A DNA stretch of 64,000 nt from assembly GCA_944548615.1 (NCBI GenBank), contig OX155978.1, positions 824,484 through 888,483 on the forward strand. Direction: 5' to 3'. Origin of the DNA: Micropterix aruncella (Eukaryota > Arthropoda > Insecta > Lepidoptera > Micropterigidae). The position numbers were made by a program, and so were the translations under genes. The notes under the pieces were generated by a model. It was given only the letters and a program-made list of their open reading frames with translations, did no database searches and was not told the origin of the DNA. Position 1 is the first letter of the stretch, and every line of letters starts with the position of its first letter. Below are positions 12,508 through 24,600 of the stretch, piece by piece.

Positions 12508-12575
12508 AATTATATATGATGGGCCCGATTTTTGGTCGGTGAATTCCATGGCAGCTCCGTTTGTATTTTATTTAT
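12508..12575 (+). mobile_element. 3' tail of the split RLE-LINE
   Basis: ATGGGCCCGA ... GGTCGGTGAATTCCATGG and CAGCTCCGTTTGTATTTT match the 3' terminus of other family copies (for example 31700-31767). It completes the fragment interrupted at 9791. Confidence 0.85.
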
Positions 12576-12997
12576 TATTGGACAACATGTGGTTCTGAGC
12601 TGCAGTTTTTTCACAATAGCTCTTCTTACATTGGGTTTTTTTACACTTTTCATCACTTAAAACTTGATGCATGTGCTCAGGTACGCCATTGCAGTAGAAT
12701 AGGAAACAAACCCAGTTGTGTGTTAGTTCATTGGATGGCTCGTCATTTTCTTCACACAACTGCGCAAATAACCTCGTATTCAACGCGTTGCTTCGGATTC
12801 GGTTCACTGCATCAATGACTATAAAAATAATTGAAGAGTATTGAACAATCTAACACTCAAATTTTTAGCAACTAAATGTTGTCGATGGTGGACGCAATGT
12901 ATTGCTAACACCCCTAACACATTTTGTTTTAAATAGCTTATAAATCCACGATATCGTCCAACCATGGCAGGTGCTCCATCTGTAGCTACCGGTATTA

Positions 12998-13755
12998 TCT
13001 ATACCTACTAATATTATAAAGAGGTAAAGTTTGTGATGTTGTAGGAAGAAATCTCTGGATCTACAGAACCGATTTTGAAAATTCTTTTACCAATATAAAG
13101 CCACGTTATTTGTGAGTGTCATAGGCTATATATTAATGCCAAAAATGAAAAGACTTTTTCGTGGTAGTCGGATTTCCAAAGTAAGTCGGAAAAAACGGTC
13201 GAACGAAAACATTTCTAACTAACAGATAGGTATATGATTAAGTTCTAAAAAAAAGTTGTAGAGCTTGGTACTGCGTGTAAAAAGTCAGCGACTGCATATG
13301 TCTAACTTTTATATTTAAGTCACAAAAAGTAGTATTTTTATTAAAAAAATAATTTTAATCGTTAGGTCATGTTTATTGGTCATATTATCAACAATTATGA
13401 ATTCTTATCAAAATAAGTAAATTTATCGTCTCAAATGTTTAAAACAAAAGGCTTTTCGTTTATCGTCTCAAATGTTTAAAGTAAAAGATTACTGCATATA
13501 ATTTCCCTTTTACTGCATAAATAGTTAAAGAAATAATACACTCACAAATAAGACACTCACAAGAAGACACTCACAAATAACGGTATTATAGTCAAATTGG
13601 CATGCAAATACATACATACATATGCAGTAAAAATATAACCCTTCTTTTGGCAGTCAGGAAATAAATCATAGCACTCACTACTAACCGAACCACACTCTTA
13701 ATTTCATCACAGGTAAAAAGTTTTACCGCCCAACGAAGTGGGCACGGGTCAGCTA
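12998..13755 (+). mobile_element. Non-autonomous Helitron, 758 bp
   Basis: The 5' end is TCTATACCTACTAATATT, a variant of the lepidopteran Helitron terminus. The 3' end is a hairpin GCCC ... GGGC followed by ACGGGTCAGCTAG. It sits between A (12997) and T (13756) without target duplication, as Helitrons do. The flanking hAT transposase reads on across it. Related sequence occurs in reverse at 51.9-52.6 kb. Confidence 0.88.
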
Positions 13756-14007
13756 GTATTTGATAAAGGTATTGCTTTTTCAATGAAGTAATCCTTCAAA
13801 ACATGAAATATTGATTCACTTTTAGTGTCGGTTGACAAAGTTCTTGCGAAGAGCAGTTCTTCGTAGATTTCTTGATTCATAATAAAACGAACATATGCCA
13901 ATAATAATGCTTCATTACCAGGTAAAGTTGACTGGTCCATTTGTACTATAGAGAAATGGGTCGTTTGCAAATAATTACACAAGAAGCTTTCAATACGTCT
14001 TTCAACA

Positions 14008-14671
14008 ATTTGGGTTGTCGACTACAACGGGCGAGCCCGTCACCTCAGGAAGTTTTAACGGTTAGTCGTTCTATCTCCCTGGAGTGAACGTAGAAGACTT
14101 GGGGACAAAACAGTCCACCGTCTAGCTACGCCACAAGCCCGTAAGAGGCCAACGCCTTAACCGCGAGATAGCCGGGAATGTTGCCCGGCGGGCCGACACT
14201 CACGCCCTTACTTCCAATTGTGACCAGATTACTCCGGTCTCTCGATTGGTTACGATTTCGAGGTCGCTTGCGCGGTCCTCTCCCTTACGAAGCGGTGAAA
14301 CGGTGTATACCGAATCTATCGCGGACCACGGCGTCCTTTGCCCGGCTTTCACCCAGGATCGGATGGCTGATGGTCATTTCAAGAGTAAGGTCCGCAACCA
14401 CCACCGCTCTATAGGAAACAGTACTGCTTCCAGACTCCCCCGATTATTAGTCAGAGTGCACAGTCGATTGGCTTACGCCGCACGGTGCGCAGATCGTCCA
14501 GGAGCGCCAGAAGTTTGATTCCCAGGGGAAACTGACCATAAGGCCAGAGTCCTACCCAGGCTCGCACTTCATGCGTGGAGGCCGTCGGATAGGTGTTGAC
14601 CCGTGAGTGTGACCAACCCTGAACAGAATGGGTCTTCGTGGCCAACCCAGCAAGAGCCCATTAACCCCCAT
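14008..14671 (+). mobile_element. U element copy 1, 664 bp
   Basis: The GC-rich sequence runs from (ATTT)GGGTTGTCGACTAC to GCCCATTAACCCCCA. TACGTCTTTCAACA (14 bp) is exact at 13994-14007 and 14672-14685, and the hAT transposase resumes outside it. Variable-length target duplication points to LINE/SINE-type insertion. See the U-family finding. A frameshifted version of the family ORF begins at 14178. Confidence 0.88.
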
Positions 14672-15072
14672 TACGTCTTTCAACAGTATTCTTTTAATGA
14701 TATCAGATGCAGGATGAGGCCTCTGGATCTTGTCAATCCAAGAGAGGCTAAGACAGCCACTCTAAGACTAAGACCAAATGAACCGTGGAAACAAAACACA
14801 GAAACACCACACTGAAACGGGTTGAAAAATTCTGAAACGGGTTTTAGAAGAAATACCTCTTCTGGTCGCACCCATTATTACGCCCGAGCTTTGTATAAAA
14901 CTTTTCCTTCTTATACCTTTTCCCCGCAACCGCTCGTCGCAGTCGACGTTAGCGCGTTTGTCTCTGTTAAGTAAAAAACTGTTGCCGGGGGTCTAAGAGA
15001 CCCCTGTTAGGCGGTTACGTAACTTTTTAACATTCATGTATTTTTATTGATTTAGTTGATACTGGCTTTACA

Positions 15073-15610
15073 TGACGAAGACATCCAGCGGTGGTTGGAA
15101 CAAGATCTGTCAGACGACGAAAATACTCCAAACGATGAATGCAGCGATGTCGAGGCCGATGTAGGAATAGAGCATGTGTTAGAAGAAAATTGCGAGTCAG
15201 ACTCAGAATGCGAAGAGACAAATTAAGTGGAAAATAACAAAAATGCTCCTCTCGAAATTGATGTCTTTTCAACTTTACCTGATGAGCAAGAATTATCATC
15301 TGAAGATGATATGCCTTCATCTCATGCCCGCTCCACACATTCGCCAGTGATGGCCGCATCGCCTATGTCCCTCTCGCTCTTTCCCATACATTTTTCTGAC
15401 GTCATAGGGGTGCCGACTCGCTTCTACCTTAGCATGATTGGCCATCATCGGCCATTGCGAAGAAGGGCCATCAACTGCGACCGAGACCCAGGAAGAATAA
15501 TTATTTTGGCAAGAATCGCTTTTGTTGGTCATCCGCGCCACCTTCCTTACGATCAAGAACGCTACAGCATAGTGCAGGAGAGGGAAGGTATAAAACTAGC
15601 ATATCGCAGT
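15073..15610 (+). pseudogene. piggyBac-like transposase N-terminal region, decayed
   Basis: The frame reads DEDIQRWLEQDLSDDENTPN with a long acidic stretch, stops once at 15225, and goes on with DVFSTLPDEQELSSEDDMPS. A shifted frame then gives GRNNYFGKNRFCWSSAPPS near 15490-15545. An acidic N-terminus followed by a YxGKNxxxW block is the pattern of piggyBac-like transposases. The catalytic domain is absent. Similar CCGGGG(T)CT...TTAGGCGG blocks at 14974-15014 and 16189-16222 may be subterminal repeats. Confidence 0.6.
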
Positions 15611-15625
15611 GACCTAAATGCTTAG

Positions 15626-16550
15626 TCTCCTCCGCTGGATATTTGGCAGCATTTTTTTTACTGACGTAATGCTTGAAAAAAATCGTTCATCACACTAACC
15701 TTTCTTCAGCGCTACTACTAGATGGAACTGCTGATGGAGTGGTTTGGGAGTGATTCCAGTGCGTAAGAACTGTTCTACTTGCGACTCTAGAAAGAAACGC
15801 AAAACACAATACATGTGTTTCGAATACAAAGCTCCTATTTGCCTGTAATTCTCACACAAACTGTGTTTTCACTCTCGTGAAAAACTGTAGGTTTAGGTTT
15901 TGCAAATTTGTTTAAGTTTTGTTTTTATTGAGAATTTTTATTTTTATTTATGTTTTTCGATTACTGAATATTTAAAAAAAAAACAAAAAAGTACCTTCTT
16001 TATGTGATTATTATAATGGATCTCATTTTCCAAATGTGTTAGTTAATAAGTATAAAATAAGAAATGTTGATTACTGATTGAAAACAAAAAATGTGATTTT
16101 CCTGTGCCTTTCTTATTCTGATAAAAATTGATTTTCAATTAAAAACTAAATGTTATCTCACAAAATTTTGCAAAGGAGTATAATTTTAATCCGGGGTCTC
16201 ACAGACGTATGTTAGGCGGTAGTGTGATAATAACAGGGGCTAGACCAATTGAATATTTAACGTCCCTAGCGGGACGCACGCTTACCTACCGCAAACTGCG
16301 TAACGTCCCTTGCGGGACGCGGCGCTCGCGGCTGCGAAAATTGCCATTTAAAATTCGAAATGCGGTTCTATGCGCTTCTGAGTGCGACACAAAGTGGGAG
16401 AAATAATCTGTGCTGGCCTTGAAGTTCAGTTATAATTTGAGAACCCCAGTATTCGGGCGCCTTTGAAACGGTGTCAGCTCGTAAAAATAACATTTGTAAT
16501 ATCTCCGAGCAACTATATTTGAATAGAAATGTGATTAATTAAGAGGATTA
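15626..16550. other. No gene seen; repeated GTCCC..GGGAC motifs
   Basis: This is AT-rich flank of the piggyBac relic. At 16258-16322 the small palindrome-like block AACGTCCCTWGCGGGACGC occurs twice, followed by a Gly/Arg-coding-looking GC patch that resembles 20600-20660. No coding region is supported. Confidence 0.45.
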
Positions 16551-16554
16551 AATA

Positions 16555-18058
16555 AAATACAAACGGAGCTGCCATAGAATTCACCGACCGAAGTCGGGCC
16601 CATCATATAGTGTTATTACACTTCTGGGGGGCGAGCAGTGGATTCCGGACTAACTAGGTTTAGGACAGCTGTCTTGCCACATGTGAGCTTACCACCCATC
16701 TTAGGACCAATCTTACCACCCATTCAATCCCCCTTTCGCCCAATCGCAGTTTTAGATAATTTTTCTAAGAAGGAGTTGATTATTTTCCTGGAGAGACCAA
16801 GATCTTTAAAGAGGTGAAACAGAGATTTAGCTGGCAGGCCACGAGCGCCAATTTCCACCGCGTGAAGGTGAACAGTGAAGCCGTTCCAGGTGACAGCATT
16901 TGCGAGATCCTGGTATTTATTTAATTTGTACTTGTGGTCTTTTGGGATATTTGATTCACATGGAACAGTTAATTCTACGATAAGGGCCATCTTCCGAGAT
17001 AGAGAGTTGTGAGGGACCACCCCTCACTAGACTCCAATTGCTCGTGAGTGCGGGTGTGGTGTCATCAGGGGTTTTCTCCGTAGTAAAAGTCGTCTTGTTG
17101 AAGTTGAAGTAGTTTATTGCAGAAGGTGTTTGATGCTTGCCAGTTGTAACGCTTTGAATGATAAGTCGCGGTGTGTGTAGATAGTGTAAAGTGACTGCTT
17201 GATGATGATGATAGCGAAGTATAAGCGCGGCGGTTGTCGACTCGAAGATGATCGAGAGCGCGAGTACTATGCGTGGCTGAGGGTCGCCAGAGGATGATGA
17301 TGATCGCGAGGTATAGACGCGGTGTGTGCTCACTAGAGGATGATGTTCGCGTGTACTATGCGTGGCTGAGGGTCGCCAGAGGATGATGATGTGTGAGCGC
17401 AGTAGCCGTCCACTAGAGGATGATGATTAATCGATCGAATGTATGGGTTTATATAGCGCGTTAAATGATGCAATACCGTGGCGTGGGGAAAGTGAGTATG
17501 TCCGATTGAATCGATTAGGAGAAATGATATTAGTCATCGGCTGTGTCTGCATTAATTGCCGAAATTATATAGAATTCAATGTCGGTTGGCGCGTGTAATA
17601 TTAAGTGTGTTTGCAGTTATGGATTTCTAGAATCTAATTCTTTTGTTGACTCGATATGTTGGGCGAAGTAGCAACAGAGTAAAGAGTTTAAATATCTGGA
17701 CGCAGGGCTGTGCATCCGAGACTTTTAGGGAATTTATACTGCTTAGAGACCGAATCGACCTCCAGAATCCAATATGAAGCTTTCTCGATTATTGAGAAAG
17801 GTTTTGTAGTGAAATGTTATTTGCCTTTAGAGCCATCCCGCACAAACTGTATTGGGGGTTTGGAGGGTACTGTCAAACCCTTGTTGGCAAGAGCCACTAA
17901 GAGGCTAATTACCTCGCGAATAACAGCAAGGACTTTATCGTGGCGGTAAGTGTACTGTCCTTGATCTAAGGCCACCTTGCAGCCAGTTAGAATATGTCTG
18001 GCTGTGCAAAGGGTATTGCTACAAAGGGGGCATGAACTATCCTCGGCATAGCTCTAAT
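16555..18058 (-). mobile_element. RLE-LINE copy, split by a solo LTR
   Basis: The minus strand encodes the family C-terminus in two parts, 18058-17681 and 17003-16555. They join in frame order exactly across the solo LTR: upstream CNTPCTT-like zinc cluster, KVLAVIREVI and GCTALRP, then SLSRKMALIVELTVPCESN. The 3' UTR reaches the family end at 16555. It contains stops and indels, so it is dead. Confidence 0.88.
17008..17676 (-). mobile_element. Solo LTR, 669 bp, 4-bp target duplication
   Basis: The sequence begins TGTGAGGGACC and ends GTAGCAACA in plus orientation, flanked by GAGT at 17004-17007 and 17677-17680. In minus orientation it shows TATATAAA (about 17452) followed by AATAAA (about 17112), the normal U3-R-U5 order. 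A TG...CA border with a 4-bp duplication suggests a Gypsy-type element. No internal coding region remains, so it arose by LTR-LTR recombination. It contains an imperfect repeat of GCGTGGCTGAGGGTCGCCAG about 89 bp apart. Confidence 0.85.
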
Positions 18059-18500
18059 GCGGCTAAGTTTTTACTGCAATAAAGACATTAAATTCAATGT
18101 CAAATTTCGTCATTACCCTGCTTCATCCCCAACCTGAAGGGAGAAATCGGCGAATTACCTAACTCCGAGGCGTCGCATCGATCGAGGTTCTGAATCAGGA
18201 TAACCCATGGAAAGACGTGAGTAATTGAATACAGTCCACTAATTAATAATCAAAGGATACCACACCCTCTCCGCAATAAGTGGAGATCAAATAGTGTTCG
18301 ATCCAGTCGTTCAGCGAGTAATCTGAAGCGGATTTTGACCACCGCCTAGATACGGGACAGTTTGGTCCTAGTTAGGTAGGCACTGAGCATTTGCTGCATT
18401 TTGGTGTTCAATTTTTCCGAGGTACTTATAACATTGATAACAATGTGGCTAAATGTACAAAAAATATATGAATAAAATATTAAAAAATATATATCTTTTC
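18059..18500. other. No feature recognised downstream of SNW1
   Basis: There is no ORF or known repeat. It contains AT-rich runs and some moderately GC-rich unique sequence. Confidence 0.4.
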
Positions 18501-18523
18501 CACTTCTTTAATAAAAAGTGATG

Positions 18524-18544
18524 TTTATTCAGTTTTTTTTTATT
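18524..18544 (-). terminator. SNW1 polyadenylation signals
   Basis: Two AATAAA hexamers on the minus strand (18544-18539 and 18529-18524) lie about 70-90 bp after the SNW1 stop codon, in AT-rich 3' UTR. This places transcript 3' ends near 18500. Confidence 0.65.
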
Positions 18545-18612
18545 TTATAAAAAAATGTGTATCCTAATGTTAATTATGTAAAAATTAACTAAAAATGCGT
18601 TGAGCGAACGTT

Positions 18613-21600
18613 TTAATCCCTTCGTTTCTTGTAGAAGTTGTCCTGTCGATTGGACTCAGAGCCGCGCTTGCGTTCGTTGGACTGACTGCTCTGGCCGGGA
18701 CCGGTCCTCTCTGACCTCTTCGCCTCAGTCAAGAAACGATCCAGACCAAACGGATCCAAATCAGCATCCGAAGTTCTCTGCAAACAAACAAGGTAGCTTT
18801 TCATATTTAGGTTCCTAATAAAACGAGCACCACACCATATCGTTATTATAAAGCCATAGAATTGCAAGTGACATTTTTGAAATTTTACAGGAGGCGATAA
18901 AAATGACATATTTTGGCAATATTACGGCTCTTACAATATTTCGTCTAGTTTTTTTATTTTTGTCGTTATACCTCTTATGGTTTTGTCCCACCTTAACCCT
19001 TCGGCTACGTAACGACCAAATTTGGTTGCACATCAGAACACCGTTGACTACGTATCGACCAATATTGGTGGCTTGCTCCCGGAGCGCAAAGTAATATTAT
19101 TTTCTAATTAGAACGCATCCTAAAATCCTTATCAAATATCTCATTATTACCATAGATACATAGACGGCCGCTAAAATAATTTCGCGCGTCATTGAAGGGA
19201 TATTTCTGTCCATTGTCAAACATCGGTGTTCAGTCGTCATTGTCAAACATCAGGTCGTGAATAGTTTTTTTTGTTTTTTTAGTGTTTTCAGTTGGAATAT
19301 GAATAGAAATGTAAGTAAATTTGATTCTAAAAAACTTTATCAACCGAATTCAGTGATTTTATGTACATTTTATTCCAATTTTACCTGTTTTTTTTAGTTG
19401 AAAAATTGGGTGCGGTTTATCGCTATGGCGTCATTACTAATTATTGAGTTTTATTGAGATAAATAACTCTAAAAATGCAAAACGTCTGCCTAATTCGTTG
19501 ACAAAATACATATTATTTTGTTTTTTGCTGAAATATATGAAGTTTTCGGCGTATTTGTAAATTAATTTCGACGTATTCATTAAAAAATCTTTGTTTTTTT
19601 TTTTTCGAAAACGCATCGTAGATAAGATACCATAGATACATAGACGACCGCTAGAATAATTTCACACGTCATTTTGCGGATATTTCTGGCCTCTTAAAGC
19701 TCACTGGGAGCAGATTTCGTCACCCCCCAAATATGGGAAAGTTCATGGGCGAACCAGTAGTTTACGTTACACTGTGATAATTTGGAAGGATGACTTACAG
19801 TGGGTTGATTTCCGCCATCTTTCTCAAATTGCACCGGACCTGAACGACTGCCAGACCCACCGGCCGAGCCACTCCCAGCGAACTCTTTGTCGGGAACAAA
19901 TCTGTACGAAGAAATAAAAAAAAAACAATTTTGTTAACTTATTCTCTATAGTCCAAATTACTCCTGATTGGATTGCTGATGTCGATTAGATTCAGAGACG
20001 AAACATGTTTCGACAACAAAAAAATAAATAAAAATAGGTGTGGCACTCGGGGACTGCCGCGGTAAAGCGATTGCATAGCATTTTTAACAACTTATGCAAT
20101 TATAATTATTTATTTATTTTATTTATTTTATTTTTTCTGATATCAGATAACTGCGCTCTATCGGAAAACGTTGAAATTATCCCGAATCATTTGCGGCTGC
20201 GGAAGCAAATGATTCGGAATAATTTAAACGTCTTCCGATAGAGCGCCGCGCACGAATTTTTTATTCGATAAAGCAAAAAAACCGGATTACTCGAAAAAAA
20301 TCGTAGATAAAAAGATAGATAATTAAATTATCTTTAAAATGGTGCAGGTTTCATAATAATACGCCAGATAGTATTTGCGTAGTAGTCGTTTTTGTGTTCG
20401 GTTAGACCTAATTTCACAAATTAATTACACTATGTAATATAAACAAAATCTAAAATATTCAAAGCTAAGAATATTAGGAAAATGTTCTTGTTTAACATTT
20501 TTTTCGAATCGTAAGCAGTACTCGTTTAGACGTAATTATCAGTTTAACCCGCTCAGCACGTAACATCCATTTGGGGACATGTATGGCGGCCGCCTACAAT
20601 CCGAAACATCCGATTTTGGATATCGCGCTCGCCGCTGCGAAAAATGCAATTTACGATTCGAAACGTCGTACTTAATGCTTTCTGACTGCGGAACGATATG
20701 GCCAAATAATCTTTTCGTAAATATTTTCAAAAATATTTGCATATTTCCTGCGGTTTACGATCCCCTCCCAGCCCGCGACGCGATGCTTGACAAGCATGCT
20801 TGATCGTGCCCCTTACAAACGCTGAGTTCACAATTCTTTACATTTTCCGCAAATTCGGATGATTAAGTAACCTTGGGGTGGAGGGAGGGGGGGGTCCGGC
20901 CGCTGATTACGTCTGTTGATATGGTGGAACCCCTGAAAATCCCAAATGCGTGATTACGTAATATGTGGACGGACCCCTAAACTCATAACCGCGTTGAAAT
21001 TGCACTTATCAGAGAGCTGTATTCAAATGATTACGACACAGTTTATCTTAGTTAAATATAAATATAATATAAGACGAAATTGTTAAAAATAAATTAGTTT
21101 TTTGCTTCTCGTGAAAAATATTTAATTTTGACTTACACGGTACTTTTGTTTAAGCAACGATATTCGGCGCGGCATTTTGTCCCGGCGACTGACGCGCAGC
21201 ATTAAATACCTATTCAGCGCCCGCGAATTATGGTCGGCGCAGTCTTAAATGCAATCCGTTAAGGGGCGAATCAGTAGGGGCATATAAGCAACTTTTAATA
21301 AAAAATTGAGGGGAAATTAAAAAAAATGTTGCTTGTACTGATTCAACCCCTTCAAGGATGCCGGTTAATTAAAACTCACCTGTATACGTTGTATGTGTAC
21401 ACACCAATGTGGCAGCGTATATGTTGCTTATATGGGCTCAGTCTGTCTCTACCCTTACTATAGTACGGCCAATATCAACGTGCACTTGGAGTCATAAATC
21501 ATTAGGCCGGACCTCTCGCTCACACTCGCTGTCTTTCGCTCGCACTATGGGGATGCGTGTTTTAAAAATAATAATAGCAGTATCGATGGATTATCGATGT

Positions 21601-24600
21601 ATCGATGGAATATCGATGGATTATGATGGATCGATGGTTGGATCGATAAAGATGACTAGAGATATCGATGGATATTATAGATTATGATGAAAATTTTCGA
21701 TGGGCTTATTTGTAATAATTGGTTTAGTTAGTTTTAAACTCATTTATTAAGAAAAATTTTCATAAATACAAACTAATACAAACTAACGTATACATGCAAC
21801 AATAAAGTGAAATAAAAGTTTAAAGAATATTTAAAAAATATCTACATTAACCTAAATATTATCTTAAAATGTAACATGAAACTAAGTACTAAATATTACA
21901 AATTACATTTTAACAAAAAATACAATTATAGGTTGGTCAGGCTAAACAAATATATTAAAAAAGCTATATTTTACTCGTCATCTGAACTGCTGTCGATTTA
22001 TTAAGATTGATGACAGAAATTTTTGCTGGGTCTCTTTTAAGTTCGTCAAAAAATGTCAAAACGTTATGGATAAGACACCGAGTTTGTATGTTAATATCGC
22101 CCTTCAACTTTAGTAATTCCACGTTACAAAATAATGTCTCCATTGATGGTTGTAAATCCTCCTTAGTTGCACTGTTAGAAATTATACTGCACTGCACTGC
22201 TCGACAGACAAACTCTAACTGACTGCCGGCAAACTACAATTGATTACTTGAATTTGGTCGTTAAATATTTTGCAATCGCTACTTTTATCTATCAGAATAT
22301 TTCAATTCATCAGTTATGTATTTCGCAACACCGTAATGTATTGGCTTAGTCATTATTGATTTCTCTTGAATTCCCTTTATTCCCTGAAAGCTCATTATAA
22401 TGATAGTGATGAAAGCGACACGAAGAATTTCAATTTTAATGCCATTTAAAATACCAAATCAAGAAACTCCACATTAAAAAAAATGGTTAAAAAAACGATT
22501 TCTATAAAAAAATCCCGATGTATTTTTGTACGACATTCTAAATAATAAATATTTTCATTTTGTTCGGCAACATTATAGGGAATTAAATAATGTAAGAAGT
22601 ATAAATGTAAGCAATGATACAATGTCTACGCAACTACACATAAGTTTTTAAGAGAATAAATTATTTGATTTGATTTGAGTAAATTATCGATAAGCAACGT
22701 CGACTTGTTGTACATCCTTACGCGCGTCGTCCGGCCTAATGATTTTTGACTTCAGGTGCACATTGATATTGGCCCTACAATAGTTCCAATGTAATGATAT
22801 GACTGTACCTTCTAGTGTTCACGATGGCTTCGAGGTCGCCGCCATAGTTTTCAGCGTCGATGTTCTTGGAAGGTCTGTACAGATGCTGCCCCATAGAGTC
22901 CTGGCCGCGCCAAGGTTTGTCATAAACGTTATAAGCTTCGTCGTCCCCGTAGCCGCTGTCCATACCTTTCGAAGTGTTGAACAAACGCTGATCGAACATT
23001 CCTTCACCCGACTGAAATTTACATACAATCAATCATTATAGGTGGATAAAGTCCTGGTCCTCAGTGGAGGCATAGAACTATTACACATAGAAATAGAAAC
23101 TATTTCACATAGATAAATAAAACATATGTGCGATATGTATTAATATAAATAAATAAGAAATAAAAGGGTTAGTTTTTCTATACTAATAATATTATAAAGA
23201 GGTAAAGTTTGTGAGGTTGTAGGAAGTAATCTCTGTACTCACTATACTAAAGTACATACTATACTAAATACATACTTCTAAAGATATCACTTAGAAATGT
23301 GATCACTATTAATTTAGACAACAAGGTTTTACCTGATTAGTTTTGGCAGGCATTCCAAGTGCGATCTGTTCAGATATGTCACGTTCCCTTTCTCTCAAAC
23401 GACCGCGTCTCTCCGGAGCGACTCTGGCCAAATTGCGTTCGCGCTGACGATTTTTCTGGAACAAATATATCAGTTTACTCCTTGGTATATATGTAAATAA
23501 ATGCAAATGGAGGTGCCATGGAACTCACTGACCAGAGTCCATAATGCTATTATTACACTTCTGGCGGGTGAGCAGTGGACTCCAGACTAACATTCACTTA
23601 CACACCTTACCACACATTCACTCCCCCTTCGAAGCCATAGAATTTGAGGTGCAGAAATTGCAGTTTTTGATATAAAAAGTTGATTATTTTCATGGAGAGA
23701 TCAAGATCTTTAAAGAGATGAAATATATATTTGGCTGGCAGCCCACGAATGCCAATTTTCACTGCATGCAGGTGAACAGTTAAGCCTTTCTGTGTGATGG
23801 CATTTGCGAGATCATGGTATTTATTTAAGATGAACTTATGGTCTTTTGGGATATTTGATTAAATATGGAGTAAAAAGTTATATTTGGACGGAGGGCTGTG
23901 CATCCGAGACTATCAGAGAAATTATATTGCTTTGAGGAGATTGAATCGAATTTCAGAAATCAACCAGAAGATATCTAGATTATTGTTTTTTTTGGAGTTG
24001 ATTGTTTTTTGCCTTTAGAGCCATCCCACACAAACTGTATTGGGGTTTGGAGTGTACTGTAACACCCTTTTTGGCTTGAGGTACTGAGAAGCTAATTACC
24101 TCGCGAATAACAGCAAGGATTTTGTCATGGCGATGAGTGTACCGTCTTTGATCTAAGGCTACCTCGCAGCCAGCTAGAATGTCTAGCTGTGCAAGGGGTA
24201 TTGCTACAAAAGGGACATGAACTATCCTTAGTTCATGTCCTCCAACCAGCGAGGTTACTGACATTTGGAAGTGTATGCTGAAAGGCATTCAAATAAAATG
24301 TAACTATAATGATTTCATGATCTCAGATTCCAATTTTTAAAGTAATCATAATTCGATTTATAAGTCAATAAGTTGATGAACCCTCTAAAAGACTTCCGTT
24401 TCATTAGGTTTTCAGTAAAACTCAGCAAAAAAAATCTGCAGAAAAATTTAAATGACAAAAATGATTTTTTTTATAGTTAGATTTGAGATTGGTCACCTAA
24501 TCATAAACGAATTTGTTGAGTGATTTTAAAGAGACGTTTAACCCTTCGACTACGTAACGACCAAATTTGGTTGCACATCATCTAATTGGCGGCTTGCTCC

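Larger units (their letters stand above)
12576..14740 (-). pseudogene. hAT transposase (ZBED5/FAM200-like), broken by two insertions
   Basis: On the minus strand, pieces in order read SDIIKRI (about 14730-14686), then MDQSTLPGNEALLLAYVRFI and EELLFARTLSTDTKSESIF (13960-13756), then ATDGAPAMVGRYRGFISYLK-like and LGVLAIHCVHHRQHLVAKNL (12997-12840), then NALNTRLFAQLCEENDEPSN (12790-12730). This order is that of the domesticated and transposon hAT proteins related to ZBED5/FAM200/SCAND3. It is interrupted by a Helitron (12998-13755) and a U element (14008-14671) and carries stops and frameshifts. Confidence 0.85.

Noticed and set aside
14120..14170. tRNA-like block in U elements (GGTTAAGGCGTTGGCC on the other strand)
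   Set aside because: There is no cloverleaf, T-loop or proper B box, and it does not lie at the element's 5' end.
15227..15625. 132-codon ORF read as its own gene
   Set aside because: It spans a frame change of the piggyBac-like relic; only parts of it match the family.
16956..17333. 125-codon minus-strand ORF
   Set aside because: It is a chance fusion of RLE-LINE sequence and the solo LTR.
20870..20995. GGGGGGGTCCGGCCGC ... GATTACGTAATATGTGG as a MITE
   Set aside because: It resembles TTACGTAAT-bearing repeats also near 33226-33330, but I could not find ends or duplications, so I did not annotate it.
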